From Zygnema circumcarinatum (taxonomy: Eukaryota; Streptophyta; Zygnematophyceae; Zygnematales; Zygnemataceae): a stretch of 64,000 nt of DNA. Within the stretch, counting starts at the first letter, position 1. Each line of letters opens with the position of its first letter. The position numbers and the translations under genes are program-made. Shown piece by piece: positions 49,656 to 61,526 of this stretch. A model generated the notes under the pieces. That model had not been told where the DNA came from. It made no database searches and saw only the letters and a program-made list of their open reading frames with translations. The DNA lies in the NCBI GenBank assembly GCA_037447605.1, contig CM074805.1, positions 1,135,446-1,199,445 of the forward strand, read 5' to 3'.

Positions 49656-52600
49656 ATGGAAGAAAAGCCGTTTCGACGACAGCTGGCTCGGATGGCCAGC
49701 GCCAACGAACGTGTTCTTGGAGCCATGGCTGAAAACAAGCACGAGGTTGCGGCTGTTTTGCAACGGTAAGCGTGTAGTTTTTTTGGTTTTTTTAAGTGGA
49801 GGTGGAAGGCATTGATTGCTATGAGAATTGTTTTTTAGATAGAAAAATTTGAGTGAAAAATAGTTGACAAGGCTATTGCCTTTGCTGCGATTGATCAGGT
49901 ACTTCGAAACGGTGTCCCTTTTCGGGTAAAAAATAAAAACCTCGCTTGGAATCGAACTTAGAAGAATGAACTGCATAGTCGTGCATAACTCATGTCTCAT
50001 GTCTGGTGCAGGTGTTTGGAATGGAAGAGGCCCATACTGCAGGGACATGAAATGAAGGACATTCTCTTGGATGTGTTAATTCCCGGTGAATCTCAAGACA
50101 AGAAATTGACACTGGTGGAGGGTGCCTTTGGAAGACTTCTACTATCGACACAGGTCAGCTGCGTCGTCTTTTTTGGGAAACTTGGCACCAAGGGCGACCA
50201 CTTGAATTTCTGGGCCTGCTATTTCATGCTGAATGATGTTCAAAGTTTGTTCTGTAGCTGCTACACCATATTAAGGAAATAGTTCCAACTTGCGACCTCC
50301 TTTTTATTGAAACACGGTACTTACGCTTGTCGTACTTATCGTCGGGTTCTGATGTGTATGTCGATGTTGCTTTTGCAGGAAGCGGTTGTCCGTGCACCAC
50401 TGATTGCACTGGCTGCGAGACCTCGGCCGGGAATCTGGCAATTTTTGCAAGTTAACACGAAGGATCTTTTAATGGAGGAGCTTACTGTTTCGGATTATCT
50501 TGCTTTTAAAGAGCAATTGGTGAATGGGCAGACGTAAGCGTCTGCTTTGTTCGACGACAGCCTTTTGAAACCCGTCAACCTTAAAGCACCTGGAAACGGC
50601 TTTATGAATTGTACCGCATTTCATGTCAAAGTTTTCTTGCGATGTTCATTGGACATCTCCTCATCAATAAAGTGATGCCTTGCTGGATTAGCTGTAAAGA
50701 AATATCTAAGATTAATGATGGAAAAAATGAGATTTGACCGAAAAGGAAACTGGTTACCTTTTGTTCGAGTATAGTGCCAAGTTCTTGTTCGGTATTAACA
50801 AAAAGTTTTTGTTTGCGTGGTCGATTGCAGGTGTAGCCCGCACTACATCTTAGAGCTCGATTTCGAGCCCTTCAACTCATCTTTTCCTCGATTGACACAA
50901 TCCCGCTCATTGGGCCATGGTGTGCAATTCTTGAACAAGTACCTGTCTTCGCGGTTGTTCCGGGACCAAAGCTGCCTGCAGCCTCTTGTTGACTATCTTC
51001 GGGTGCATCAGCACCAAGGCGAGGTTTGACTTTCGGCCCTTTGTAACACAGTTGCGGAGGAATCGGAAGGTTAAGTTATACCACTAGATGTGTATTTGCT
51101 GAAAGTACTGCCAAACTTTTGATATTCAAGAACCCCTGGTCCCCTGTATTGGCCAGGTTAGTAATTTTTTTTTGCTATTGTAACTAAAATAACAGTGTAT
51201 CGTGATAGAAATTGCTGCAATGGGCTATCTACAACAGGTTGATTCATTCAATGCCAATTCTGTCGGGAACCTTTATGTCCATCTTTTAGTCGTTTGACCT
51301 CAATATGGTCGATGTGCTCTGTGTGGATAGACCCTTATGCTCCATGAGCGTGTGGCGGGAGTAAGAGAGCTACGATCCGCTCTCTTGAAGGCAGAGGAGT
51401 TGCTGTCTAAAGTGGATGAAGGGACACCATACTCTTCGTTAGCAAAAAGGTGATCTTCAGCTTCGCCTAACAGAGACTGCCTGCGTTTGAGAACGAAGGA
51501 TTGGAAAGACTTGAATAGGTTGATTCGCCAATAAAAGATTGCGCATTGTTCTATCATTGGATAGATTTCCTCACCAATGTTGGGGTTGAGACAGATTGGA
51601 AACTTTGGGCCTGGAGAAAGGCTGGGGGAACACAGCCGGAAGCATTTTGGAAATGATTCATCTCCTCCTGGACATATTCCAGGTAAACTGCTGCATATTT
51701 TTCAATGTCCAGCTTGGATCTATGAGCATTTTTTGCAGGTTTCTTCTCTCGCAGTCCAATGGCTTGTCCTAACCTAAGGTCGTCCTTTGCTCAGGCACCA
51801 GATCCAAACACGCTGGAGCGATTCCTGGGGCGGATTCCATCTTTATTTAATGTGGCCATCATTTCCCCCCATGGCTACTTTGGACAGGCCAACGTACTTG
51901 GTATGCCAGATACAGGCGGACAGGTTGTGTACATATTGGATCAAGTTCGCGCACTTGAACGCGAACTTACTGCGCATGCCTCTGCTCAGGGGCTTAATGT
52001 TCAACCTCAAATTGTGGTGGTAGGCCCCAACTTAAAACTGCTTTTATTGATTTCACATGTCCAGTCTTTGCCTTTGTTGTGATATCGGTGTTGATTGCTT
52101 ATCCGAGAGAAAGCATAAATTTTGACGCATACAGACGTTGGATACATAGTCGCTGGCGTGAAGTGAGTAGACATTCGACTGAACTTTCTAAGCATGCAGG
52201 TAACTCGCCTTATTCCGGACGCGAAGGGTACGACTTGCGATCAACGGATCGAACCTATTGAAGGAACGATTGCCGCACGCATTCTGCGTATTCCATTTCG
52301 GACGGAGAATGGAGTTCTTCACAAATGGGTTTCTCGTTTTGATGTATGGCCGTATCTGGAACAGTTCGCAGAGGTTAGTCACATCCAGACATGTTAAAGA
52401 AGGCTGACGAATATAGTATAAAATTGCGTGAAATTGTGGTGTGTCATCCTGCTGGAGCTTGGAGGAAAAGAAACATGATTGCAGGCGCGGCTGGTTTCTT
52501 TTTTTTTGCACGAATAGTGTGTATGAGGACATGCAGAGGAAATTTCAGTGAGATAAGAAAGTGGAAAATGGCGTTACAATGCATGATGCAGGATGTTATG

Positions 52601-55600
52601 GCAGAACTGCCAGCTGAGATGGGAGGGCAGCCTAACCTGATAATTGGGAACTACAGCGATGGCAATCTTGTAGCAACTCTCATGTCCCATCGACTTGGCA
52701 TCACACAGGTGACTGCAACTATCAGTGCCTATTCCTAGCAGTGAGGGGAGCAGCTCTGAGCCAATCTATTTAGCTGCATTGTGATGTACAATGCATTCTT
52801 TGTTCTAAATCACCATAGGATGCCCCGTAGTCGTTTTTTCTTATTAGCCGTACTTATGCTATATACAATGGGTTGTGGCATTGCATCACCCCACGTTCAT
52901 CCGTTAAGGTCATGAGATGTCGCATTAAGCCGTGCCCTTAGATTATTACAATTCCGTTTTTTTCGTTTCGTGTTCGTTTGTTTCTGTTAGAAGCTTTAAC
53001 TGGCAATAATTTGAGTATGGTTTTACTGATATGAACGCTGGGGTTCTGAACCAGTGCAATATTGCTCATGCTCTAGAGAAGACAAAGTATCCGGACTCAG
53101 ATATCTACTGGAAACAATTTGAAGACAAGTACCATTTCAGCTGTCAGTTCACTGCAGACCTCATAGCCATGAACCACGCAGACTTTATCATCACGAGCAC
53201 GTACCAGGAGATTGCAGGCGGGTGAGCTTCTACAAAGGCCTGCTAGAGAGCCGATTCCATCATAACAGCCCTGGTAGTCTAGTTTGGGGTTAACTGCAAG
53301 GGAGTTATTGAAATGGAAAACCCACACTGCACTGAAGAAAAGTGATTTTCACTTGCCATTGTGATCTTCATTGTTGACTAGCCGTACCATATGTTCGTGA
53401 CTTTTGTCAACAGGCAAGGTGAACCGGGAAAAATCCCATTCCTTGACGATTTCTTAGGGTTTGAACCTTCACGTTTTGAAAGCGACTGGCTATGTTCCAC
53501 TTGTTGCCCAGCCTTCCATCATTGTAACCAGAAACGTATTAGCACGATCCTCACCAAATCTTGTCTTCTGTGTGTATCATGAACGAGCAGGAAGGACGCA
53601 GTGGGGCAGTACGAAAGCCACGCAGCGTTCACCATGCCCAACCTTTACCGTGTGGTAAATGGAATTGATGTATTTGATCCAAAATTCAACATTGTGTCTC
53701 CTGGAGCAGACGACTCTGTCTACTTTCCCTATACGGAAAAGGACAGGCGTTTATACTCATACCATACAGACCTTAGAGAACTCATCTACGGCACTACGGA
53801 AACACTAGAGCACTGGTGAGATACATTGCAAGATGGCCTGTCTGGCAGCTATCCCACGTGTTTTACATATCGCGCATATATTTTTTTTATCTCCTTCATC
53901 CCTTGCTCCTCCCATTGCTTTCTTACCTTCCCCTTCTTTCTTCCTACCACTTTCCTATTTCTCCACCCTCACCTTCTAACCCAATAGTACATGACAGGAA
54001 AGCTCTCGCTCTTCCCCTTGTTCCACCTCTTCCGCCCCCTCTTCGGGTCTTCGTCGTCCCCACTCCTTATTGTTGGCTGGTCATTTACTAACAGCATAGT
54101 TTGCAAGTTTGTAGTGGCCGATTGGATGATCCCTCGAAACCTTTGCTGTTCTCCATGGCGCGATTGGACCGTGTGAAGAACTTGACGGGACTTGTGGAGG
54201 CATACGCAAAAAGTGATCGCTTGAAGGAGCTCGTCAACCTTGTCGTGGTTGGAGGGAACCTGGATGCCTCCAAGTCGAAAGACCGAGAAGAAGTGGAACA
54301 GATAGAAAAGATGCACGGTCTGATCAAGGCTTATAATCTGGTTGGGCGTTTCCGATGGATATGCGCTCAGAAGGATCGCATCAGAAATGGCGAATTATAT
54401 CGATACATTGCCGACACTCATGGAGCATTTGTTCAGGTTTGACACCTTCTGCCTAGTCTTATGCTTAGGAGCTACAATGGTCTGAATTCCTGCATTGTGG
54501 ACTCCCGTCCCGTCCCGTCTTGAAAAATAAAAAATAAAACAACTGTAAAATCAAAGAGACGGTGCAATGCTTAGCACTCAGCCCTAGTCTCAGCATGGCT
54601 GTCACTTTGCTTCCTAAGTAAAGGATAAAATCAATCTTTGCGTACTATCGTGAATCTTTTTCACGCGAGGTTTTGGTTATTGGAGGGTTTTGTGCCATTC
54701 CACTTGAACGTTGGAAAGCTTCCACATGATGGTGTATGAAATTCAAACTTCATTCTGTTCGTGGAGACACCTGCTGGTGGTTGCGGCCCTCAGTCCTTCG
54801 AATGAGGCAAAATAGTAGTTCTTGTCTAACGGCAACTTAAGGCGAGAGCCTGCGAAAACGAAGTGTTGCTGACATTATGTGCTTACTGCTCAGCCATTGA
54901 CTTGTTTAAGCTTGTGCATTGCAGCCTGCTCTGTATGAAGCATTTGGTCTCACGGTGGTGGAGGCAATGACGTGCGGTTTGCCCACCTTCGCAACCTGTC
55001 ATGGAGGACCTGCCGAGATCATAATGCACCAAAAATGCGGCTTTCATATTGATCCATACCATGGAGACCAAGCAGCAGACATAATGGCTGACTTTTTTGA
55101 GCAGTGCAAGAGGGACCCGGACTACTGGAACACCATCTCCAAAGCTGGTCTTGATCGAATCTTTTCCAAGTAAGGTTTTCGCCTCGAAGAAGAGCATGGT
55201 CGGCTGGGATTGTAAGGGAGTGCAGAAGCTGCACACGGCATAATTCTCAAGTTCTTCCCTTTTGTGATTAACTGTCATGGCAAAGGGATTAGATTTGGTT
55301 TGTGTTATGCAGAAATGGTTGGCTTTGCGCAACATGGATCCACTTTTGTGTCTTCAAGGGTAGTTGAAAACTTATTCCAAACTGATTCCGGGCATCTTTT
55401 ATGGCGCTGTGGGTTCAGCTATACGTGGGGTATCTATGCAGAACGCTTGACCACACTTGCTAGGGTTTACAGCTTTTGGAAGTATGTCTCTAAACTTGAA
55501 AGAAGAGAATCACGGCGCTACATTGAGATGTTTTACATTCTGAAGTTCCGCGAGCTTGTAAGTCCCTTTCACTTTATGTTTGTTGCAATCGCCAGGGAGT

Positions 55601-55779
55601 CCGTTGCATATCATTAGTATAAAAATATTCCTTTGTTAAAAATCTCCACCAGGCAAAATGATGCGGATCTCGTTACTGATGTGTGGGCTATGTGGGCCTT
55701 CTCCTTTCTTCTGGATGTACAGGCGAGGACAGTTCCCTTGGTAAAGGATGATGACGAGTTTGTTGAAGCGAAAGGTTGA
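49656..55779 (+). CDS. SUS: Sucrose synthase (15 exons)
   Basis: Reversible UDP-glucosyltransferase (GT4): sucrose + UDP = UDP-glucose + fructose. Exons: 49656-49765, 50012-50153, 50379-50533, 50831-51023, 51331-51449, 51595-51682, 51795-52019, 52200-52373, 52592-52708, 53055-53221, 53591-53815, 54115-54436, 54925-55169, 55419-55557, 55723-55779. All phases match, giving 825 residues (plant SUS about 800-830). The N-terminus has Ser15 in LARMAS, matching the hydrophobic-x-R-x-x-S context of the CDPK site in plant SUS. Then: SUS-N region ([33 protein letters not shown]), catalytic start [94 protein letters not shown] and the E-x7-E motif (EAFGLTVVE). The C-terminus is [14 protein letters not shown]. 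The enzyme is cytosolic and supplies UDP-glucose for wall or starch synthesis. Confidence 0.97.
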
Positions 55780-56654
55780 AAAGCTACGTGGCACTAAGTG
55801 GTGGAAAAGTGCGAGGGGATTGTAAATCATCTGTTTGTTTACTCGTATGGACGACTTCCGCTCTCCCTATGTGCCGCCATTCAAGCTCCCGTTAATGGCA
55901 GAGTCGAATGGCGCCAAGTTTCCAGTAGATTGCTGTAGAGAAATTGTAAGGTAAAGACTATTCAAATACTTCAGATAGACTGCAAACTTGCTACCTATTC
56001 AACACTGCTGGCGCAGTTTTTCGGCTGACATAGTTGATACTGTTTGGTTGTAAGAAAGAGCTGTGCTATGGCGTGAAGAGCGACTAGCTCGAATGGTAAA
56101 GAAAAAAAAATCGCAAATGATAAAAATGCTCCGATTTTTCAATATCACATATTTTGGTCCGCGCTTCCCTCAGATACTCCATGAGTGCATGTGGCGAAGG
56201 ACATCATGCGGGAGATGGGGCATAAGCAGGAGAGGTGCAGCTGCATGGCAGAGACAAATCAAGGCCCACAAGATCAGTGAGAGGCAACCAGCACCCCATG
56301 TTCACTTCGGGACACACAAAAAGGAAACACATTAAAAAAAGCCACATCTTCCCATTCAAAAAACTGAACCAACCACACCCCCCCCCAATTTGAAGGTGAG
56401 ACGGTCTAAAAAGCCTGAAGAATCTATCATCTTAGTCAGAAAGTCAACCAAGATTAGCCAAATTTAGCCTAGCTAATAGTCCATTGCAGTGTACCTTTTA
56501 CATGTGGTTCGGCCGACCGTTTTCGGTGACTGTAACTGCGCGCAAACGGGGCGTATTAGATCGCGTGTCGACTGTGTATCGATATAACCGTACTGATATC
56601 GCGTGACGTGACGTACTCCTGACTCCCGTACCTCCCAATCATCCTCGATGGACG

Positions 56655-56731
56655 GCATGTGTCTCACGATGACAATGATGCCATCAAATGTAACATGGCC
56701 AAAAGCAGCATGGGGAACCACGAGGAACTGG
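56655..56731 (+). repeat. Dispersed repeat, copy 1 (~78 bp)
   Basis: Closely similar to 61448-61526. Shared blocks include TGATGCCATCAAATGTA and GGAACCACGAGGAACTGG, with scattered substitutions and small indels. It is probably an internal or terminal piece of an old transposable element. Its element class cannot be told from 78 bp. Confidence 0.75.
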
Positions 56732-57302
56732 AAAATTCGGAGGGAGGGGTACCGTGGGAAGGTATCATCCTCAATTATTTTTATGCGACAGGCGACAGCG
56801 CCAGGCGCTGCAATTTGGCGCTCAGGTGTGAGCTCGAGGAAGGGCGCATCGCAGCCGTCCAGATCCGATCTTGGAAGGTCTCAGCAGTTCCCTAACGGCT
56901 GAGATCCCGTCCGATGGCTCGCACTTACTGCCCCCCAAGAGGATCCGGCGGAGGGTTCAATCTCGCGACCTGCGCCGCCTAAAGAGTACGGAGCCGTTGG
57001 ATGTGGACAGAAAGCAGTTAGATTGTCCACGTGTCAGTCGATGCCGTGGTAAGGTACATGTCGTCAAACGAGTATGATGACGGTCACCGATAGTTTTGTC
57101 GTCAGCGGTCAACGAGCAGCAACCAGTCAGCTTCTTGATGACGTCATTATCCATCAAATGTGCAATTCTCTGGAAACTTCGCGGGCGTCAATCCAATCTT
57201 ACACGTGGCGAATTTCGATTGGTACAACCACACACGTGGCACGAGGCGATCGGGCGAGTGCGTGGTTGTGCCACGTGACACGCTCCCGTTGGCCCAAATG
57301 AT

Positions 57303-57303
<1 letters not shown>

Positions 57304-57337
<34 letters not shown>

Positions 57338-57367
57338 NNNNNNNNNNCCCCCCCCCCCCCCCCCCCC
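57304..57367. other. Poly-C run with 10-base assembly gap (N at 57338-57347)
   Basis: The gap is flanked by 34 C on the left and 20 C on the right. This looks like a gap closed within a homopolymer that sequencing could not cross, so the true length is unknown. Confidence 0.95.
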
Positions 57368-57465
57368 GCCGGTCTCGCCGCGGGGCCTCGTCGGCCGCAC
57401 TTCCCCTTCGGAGTGCAACAAAAGCTCAAGGTCAAGTTGGGGCTCGAGGGCAGGGCACCAACAAT

Positions 57466-57522
57466 GGTTCTTGAGCCAACATTTGGTTCCTGAGCCAACA
57501 TTGGTTCTTGAGCCAACATTGG
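57466..57522 (+). repeat. Three ~19-bp tandem copies (GGTTCYTGAGCCAACATT)
   Basis: Three near-identical units in direct array next to the gap. The unit is not a multiple of three and no gene overlaps. Confidence 0.85.
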
Positions 57523-58133
57523 ACAATTTGACGAACACAGGCACAAGGCACCGTCATCGGTTTCACATCTGACCGAGCTCATTCACAGCTTGAATTTCTA
57601 TAATGAAAGGGCAAAGACAAACCTCAACTAACCTCCCACCTTCGTAGACAGAGAAGGGCCTCAACACTATAGGCAATTTGGATGATCCTTTCAAAGATTC
57701 ACATTCGCAAGAAGGTTTGTCTGTACACTTTATTAAGTCGGAACAATGGCACGAATCGCATGAAAGCTGTCAGTCGCGGTCTGTGATGAGCTTGGCAGCA
57801 GGCTCTCTGTAAGTTTCTATTGTAAGTTTCTAATAGCAGTCCTATCCTTATTGGCTGACAACATGTACAGCGCTCAATTACAATATCTGCTGGTCCTATA
57901 AAGCGGCGCCCTCGTTGTTCGAGGAGACCAGGTCTTATTGGACTCCACCATTCTATTCTAGGCCTTCATAGCGCTGCGGAAACGCCCTCAGTGGAAATAG
58001 AAAGGCACTTCCAAGAGTGTAATTTTTCCTCTCGTCAGAACCCCGCCTTCATTCAAGAGTAATGGAAACTGAGAGCTTCAAAGTGAACGGAAGAAGCAGC
58101 ACATATTCCTAACGGAGACTCCCTTATTGCCTC

Positions 58134-59351
58134 TCATGCACTCGATCCCGTGGAGAGACCCAACCATCCTCTATCAATGTTTTGCCAATTCTCTCTCCCC
58201 GCTCCTACTAGGCTAGGCTCTACTATGGGCGGAGATAAATCTAGCCAGGGGAGGTTCGGCGTCTGAGTGCCACTTGTCCCCTCAGCGACTCTCTCTGAAT
58301 ACCCGGATTTCGGCATTTCCTGGTAACTGAGCTCACTTCCGTCAAACTGCGACGACCTGCATGCCTCCTCAGCTCTCGCCCCGCTTTGAAACCTTTCCAA
58401 AGAATAGGTGTTACAAGCTTCAGCAAGTATGTCCGCACTGAGTCGGGGAAATCCTATACTCGCCATCGAGCGAAGGAGGACGTCTTCGTGTGATGTCTTG
58501 GTGGGTTCTGTGCAATCTTCAGCCCCTGAAAGACCCTGCAACTCTTGCTCTTTCGCAAAATGGTGAAGGTCAACATCGAAAGACCTGAATCCGCCGGCCT
58601 CATTCGATGCAGTGTGATCGAATGTTTGATGAGCGAAAGAACCTTCGCCAGAAATGGCATCTGCTGGAGAGTCAGGGTCCACCGCTACATCAGCAGGATG
58701 TGCTGTGAGGGCATTTCCAACTAATCGCAGCGTTGCAGGTTGCAAGGTTCGAGCCATTCGGTGGTTATGCTGCTCCGCATAGACGATACATTTCCTCTGC
58801 AGAGTGTCAACGTCAAAGTCGATTGTGCGTCTTGCTGGGCAGGCACAGCCTTTAAACAAAACACATCTGTAGTAATTTCTGCAAAACACCATAGAAAACA
58901 CGAGGAGGTAACGTGAGACAGGAAGCTGCTGCGCATGACAATAGCGCTTGAGTGCGACGCTAGCAACGCATTCACGTCATGATGCGGAAAGGAAGATGGT
59001 CTAAAGCTCTGCGTGGAGACGCGAACACATAAAAGCGGCTCACCTCATAGAATTGGTGCCCTTGATGCGCTTTTGGCCATACTTGTGCCAGAGGTAGCCA
59101 TCGTTTGGAATTGGCAGGAGATGGTGAACCCGATGCCTGCACAGACAATTGGTTTCGTGGCTTTAGCTCTATTGTAGAGAAAGACAGCTCCAAAGTAACG
59201 TCATTCTGGACATGTAGTATTGCTTAGATGCCATTATCAGAAGAGATCCGAGCATCCATTTGCAAGTGCATGAGAAGCAGTTTCGGCTCACCGTTTCTGG
59301 GGGCTGTCGGGCTCATCCATTCGCTGATGTTCTCCGTCTTCAGAAAAGGCT
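58134..59351 (-). CDS. WRKY-like transcription factor with WHKYGQK variant (5' end unresolved)
   Basis: Exons in coding order: (upstream unknown) 59351-59292, 59136-59044, 58878-58134, with matching phases. The DNA-binding domain reads NDGYLWHKYGQKRIKG, then NYYRCVLFKGCACPARR, ending QRKCIVYAEQHNHRM. The WRKY heptad therefore has His in place of Arg (WHKYGQK). The zinc ligands are C-x5-C followed by H-x-H, as in C2H2 WRKY domains, with an extra Cys (GCAC) and an irregular spacer. A GCM1/FLYWCH-WRKY superfamily member is the only sensible assignment; W-box binding by the His variant is uncertain. An acidic/basic stretch (DEPDSPQKRHR) precedes the domain. About 190 mostly polar residues follow it, ending at TGA 58134-58136. 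The first exon(s) lie somewhere above 59351; no start codon was chosen. Confidence 0.82.
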
Positions 59352-60005
59352 CTGCAACCACAACAATTTCAGAAAATATTCTCATTTTTTAAGGACTGCG
59401 AACAAATATCGTTGCATGGCTGAGATGTCAGACCATTCCAGCATCCTCGGCCCCACTCTGGCTCTCTCTCGCACCCCTTCTTTCGCTCTCAGTCTCTTCT
59501 AATCCGTCATTTTCATTTTCATTTTCAGTCTGTCTGTCTCTCCACCGGCCTTTCTCTCTCTGTCTGTCTAATGTCTGTCCCTGTCTCTGTTTATAACGAC
59601 TTTATTTCCTGAAAAAACAACTACTGACATGAAAATAAGATCACTAGCAACACCAGTCATGAGCCCTAAGCCCTCAAAGTCTTCAAGTCTATCCCTCCCA
59701 TATCCAGACAGAAGATGTGCCTCCCAGCAAAAGCAGAATTAGAACAACCGCCAAATCGCAGACGGAGATTAAACGCATTCGAGCCCTGCTTCATGCGACG
59801 TGTGAGCATACGGCAACGATTCCATCTCTCTGCCCCCTCTCCCCTGCCCTCATAGCTTCCCGCGAAACTGACCTTTTCCGCCCGTCCTCAGTTCCCTCCC
59901 CTTCGCCCGCGCACCCAGGCACCCGTCTCCTCGCCATAGCCAGCCGCCACTGGCTCGTCCAGTTCGTCTCCTGCATGCAGCGAGAACACCCCTCTAGCAA
60001 GGTGC

Positions 60006-60008
<3 letters not shown>

Positions 60009-60067
<59 letters not shown>
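60009..60067 (+). repeat. (GA)n microsatellite
   Basis: About 29 uninterrupted GA units, which create an artefactual Arg/Glu-repeat ORF. GAGA tracts can act as promoter elements in plants. Here it lies 0.7 kb upstream of the first recognised WRKY-like exon, so that role is possible. Confidence 0.95.
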
Positions 60068-60070
<3 letters not shown>

Positions 60071-61287
60071 CGGCAGTTGGGGAGCCGGCCGGCCTCCTAG
60101 TCCAAGGGCCCAAGGCGGCCCCTCATTGGCCGAAGCCGGACCACACGTGCGAGCTTAGGGCTAGGCCTGCTGTCGCTGATCCGTACAGGTCACACCGTAC
60201 GGTATGTACAAACGGTCCCGGGCGGGCCGTGCCGGCCAATGGGCGCGCGCCGCGCATGTGACAGCGCCGCAAGGGAAGGTCCGCCCGTTTTGTCGCGACG
60301 CGCCTGTCAGCGAGGGGAGGTTTTTGAAAAATTTCGGATCGCAATTTCTGATCTGACTTTTGGAAAAGATACAGTGACGTGGTGCGAGGAGATTGGCGGG
60401 GAAATGGACCGGTCAAGCGGTTTCTGGGCCGGTAGCGGGCTCTGAAGCTTCAGGATGGGGGAGAATATATGTAGAAAATATTTGGGGCACGGGAATTTAT
60501 TTTTTAGGGAAAAAAGAAAGAGACCGGAAATGAATCAACGGGGCTGGCCTTTGAAATTTTGTCGTGTTTGAAAGTCCAGCATAAGTCTTGGTTGGGAAAT
60601 AAAATTAAAAAAATCTCTGACGGTCAAGATTTTCCGGGAAGTCTTTGGCAGGGCGCCAGGAATCGACGGCTCAGAATGCCCATAGGCGGTGGGCTGTACG
60701 GCTGTCACCGATTGCACGTGTAACGATTCACGGTGTACGAAAATCAAGACTTCGCTTCCCGTTACAAAATCTGAATTCGAAATCCGTAAAAATTCCGGCA
60801 AAATACGATAAACTAAAGTGACAGAATGGGGCGGTCTAATTTCATGGCCTCGTGGAATACGGATTTCAGATCCGAAATCCGGCCAAAATCCGTCAAGTCA
60901 AAGCCTCAATTCCGCATCCCTGATTCCAATGATTCCAAAATGTACAGCATTTCGCACGTGTGAGAAAATCTTTTTCCTGCCGCGCTGGTCGCCACCTGGC
61001 GTGCCGGGCGGGCCAGACAGCACTATGTACGACAAATACGGAATGTCGGTGGATCCGTTTTGTCCGTTCCCTCTTGTCCCCTTCATTGACGGGCGGAGCG
61101 GATTCCGACCACGGGGCGACACGTGGCGACCTTTAATTCGCCTGTCAGCGGCGCCTAGGGACTTCCAGATACCCTGTTCTGGATAGGGACCGCATGGAGC
61201 GGCAGTTTCACCGTTCAACAAGAGTGGCGAGTTGGCGAGTCTGTCCAGAGAGTACGGCCAGGGGGGGCCGGGGGGAATCCGAATTTG

Positions 61288-61341
61288 CTCGCTACGGATT
61301 TCGACCAGTTGATAAGGTCCGGGTCTAGAATCCGTAGCGAG
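61288..61341. repeat. Perfect 13-bp inverted repeat (hairpin)
   Basis: CTCGCTACGGATT at 61288-61300 pairs with AATCCGTAGCGAG at 61329-61341 across a 28-bp spacer. It lies between genes, about 110 bp before the dispersed repeat copy 2, and the two may belong to one element. Confidence 0.8.
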
Positions 61342-61447
61342 TGGGCACTTCCCTCGTTGCTCGCGTGTTCAGACCCCCCCCCATGCAAACGTCTAGGAGC
61401 CGCTATCGGTCTCACAGACAGACAGACACCACAAAGAGAAAGATGTG

Positions 61448-61526
61448 GCATGGATCTCACGATGGCGATGATGCCATCAAATGTACATGGACAAAATCAA
61501 CAACATGAGGAACCACGAGGAACTGG
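61448..61526 (+). repeat. Dispersed repeat, copy 2 (~79 bp)
   Basis: Direct-orientation partner of 56655-56731, with the same ordered blocks. Both copies sit in intergenic DNA. Confidence 0.75.

Larger units (their letters stand above)
55780..58133. other. Intergenic region between sucrose synthase and WRKY-like gene
   Basis: Both neighbours end here. It holds a dispersed repeat copy at 56655, an assembly gap inside a poly-C run (57304-57367) and a short tandem repeat at 57466. No coding sequence was accepted; long ORFs across the gap are poly-Pro/poly-Gly artefacts. Confidence 0.5.

Noticed and set aside
53391-53582. 63-codon ORF inside sucrose synthase
   Set aside because: It lies in the intron between exons 10 and 11, whose flanking sequence joins perfectly in the family-conserved [14 protein letters not shown].
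30399-55779. A UDP-sugar metabolic gene cluster (UGD, SUS, GT4)
   Set aside because: The genes are interspersed with unrelated genes (Mpv17, UTP12), have independent promoters and are ordinary housekeeping genes; proximity is probably chance.
57160-57582. ORFs with poly-Pro or poly-Gly crossing the N gap
   Set aside because: They depend on the poly-C run and on translating N bases; there is no homology or splice context.
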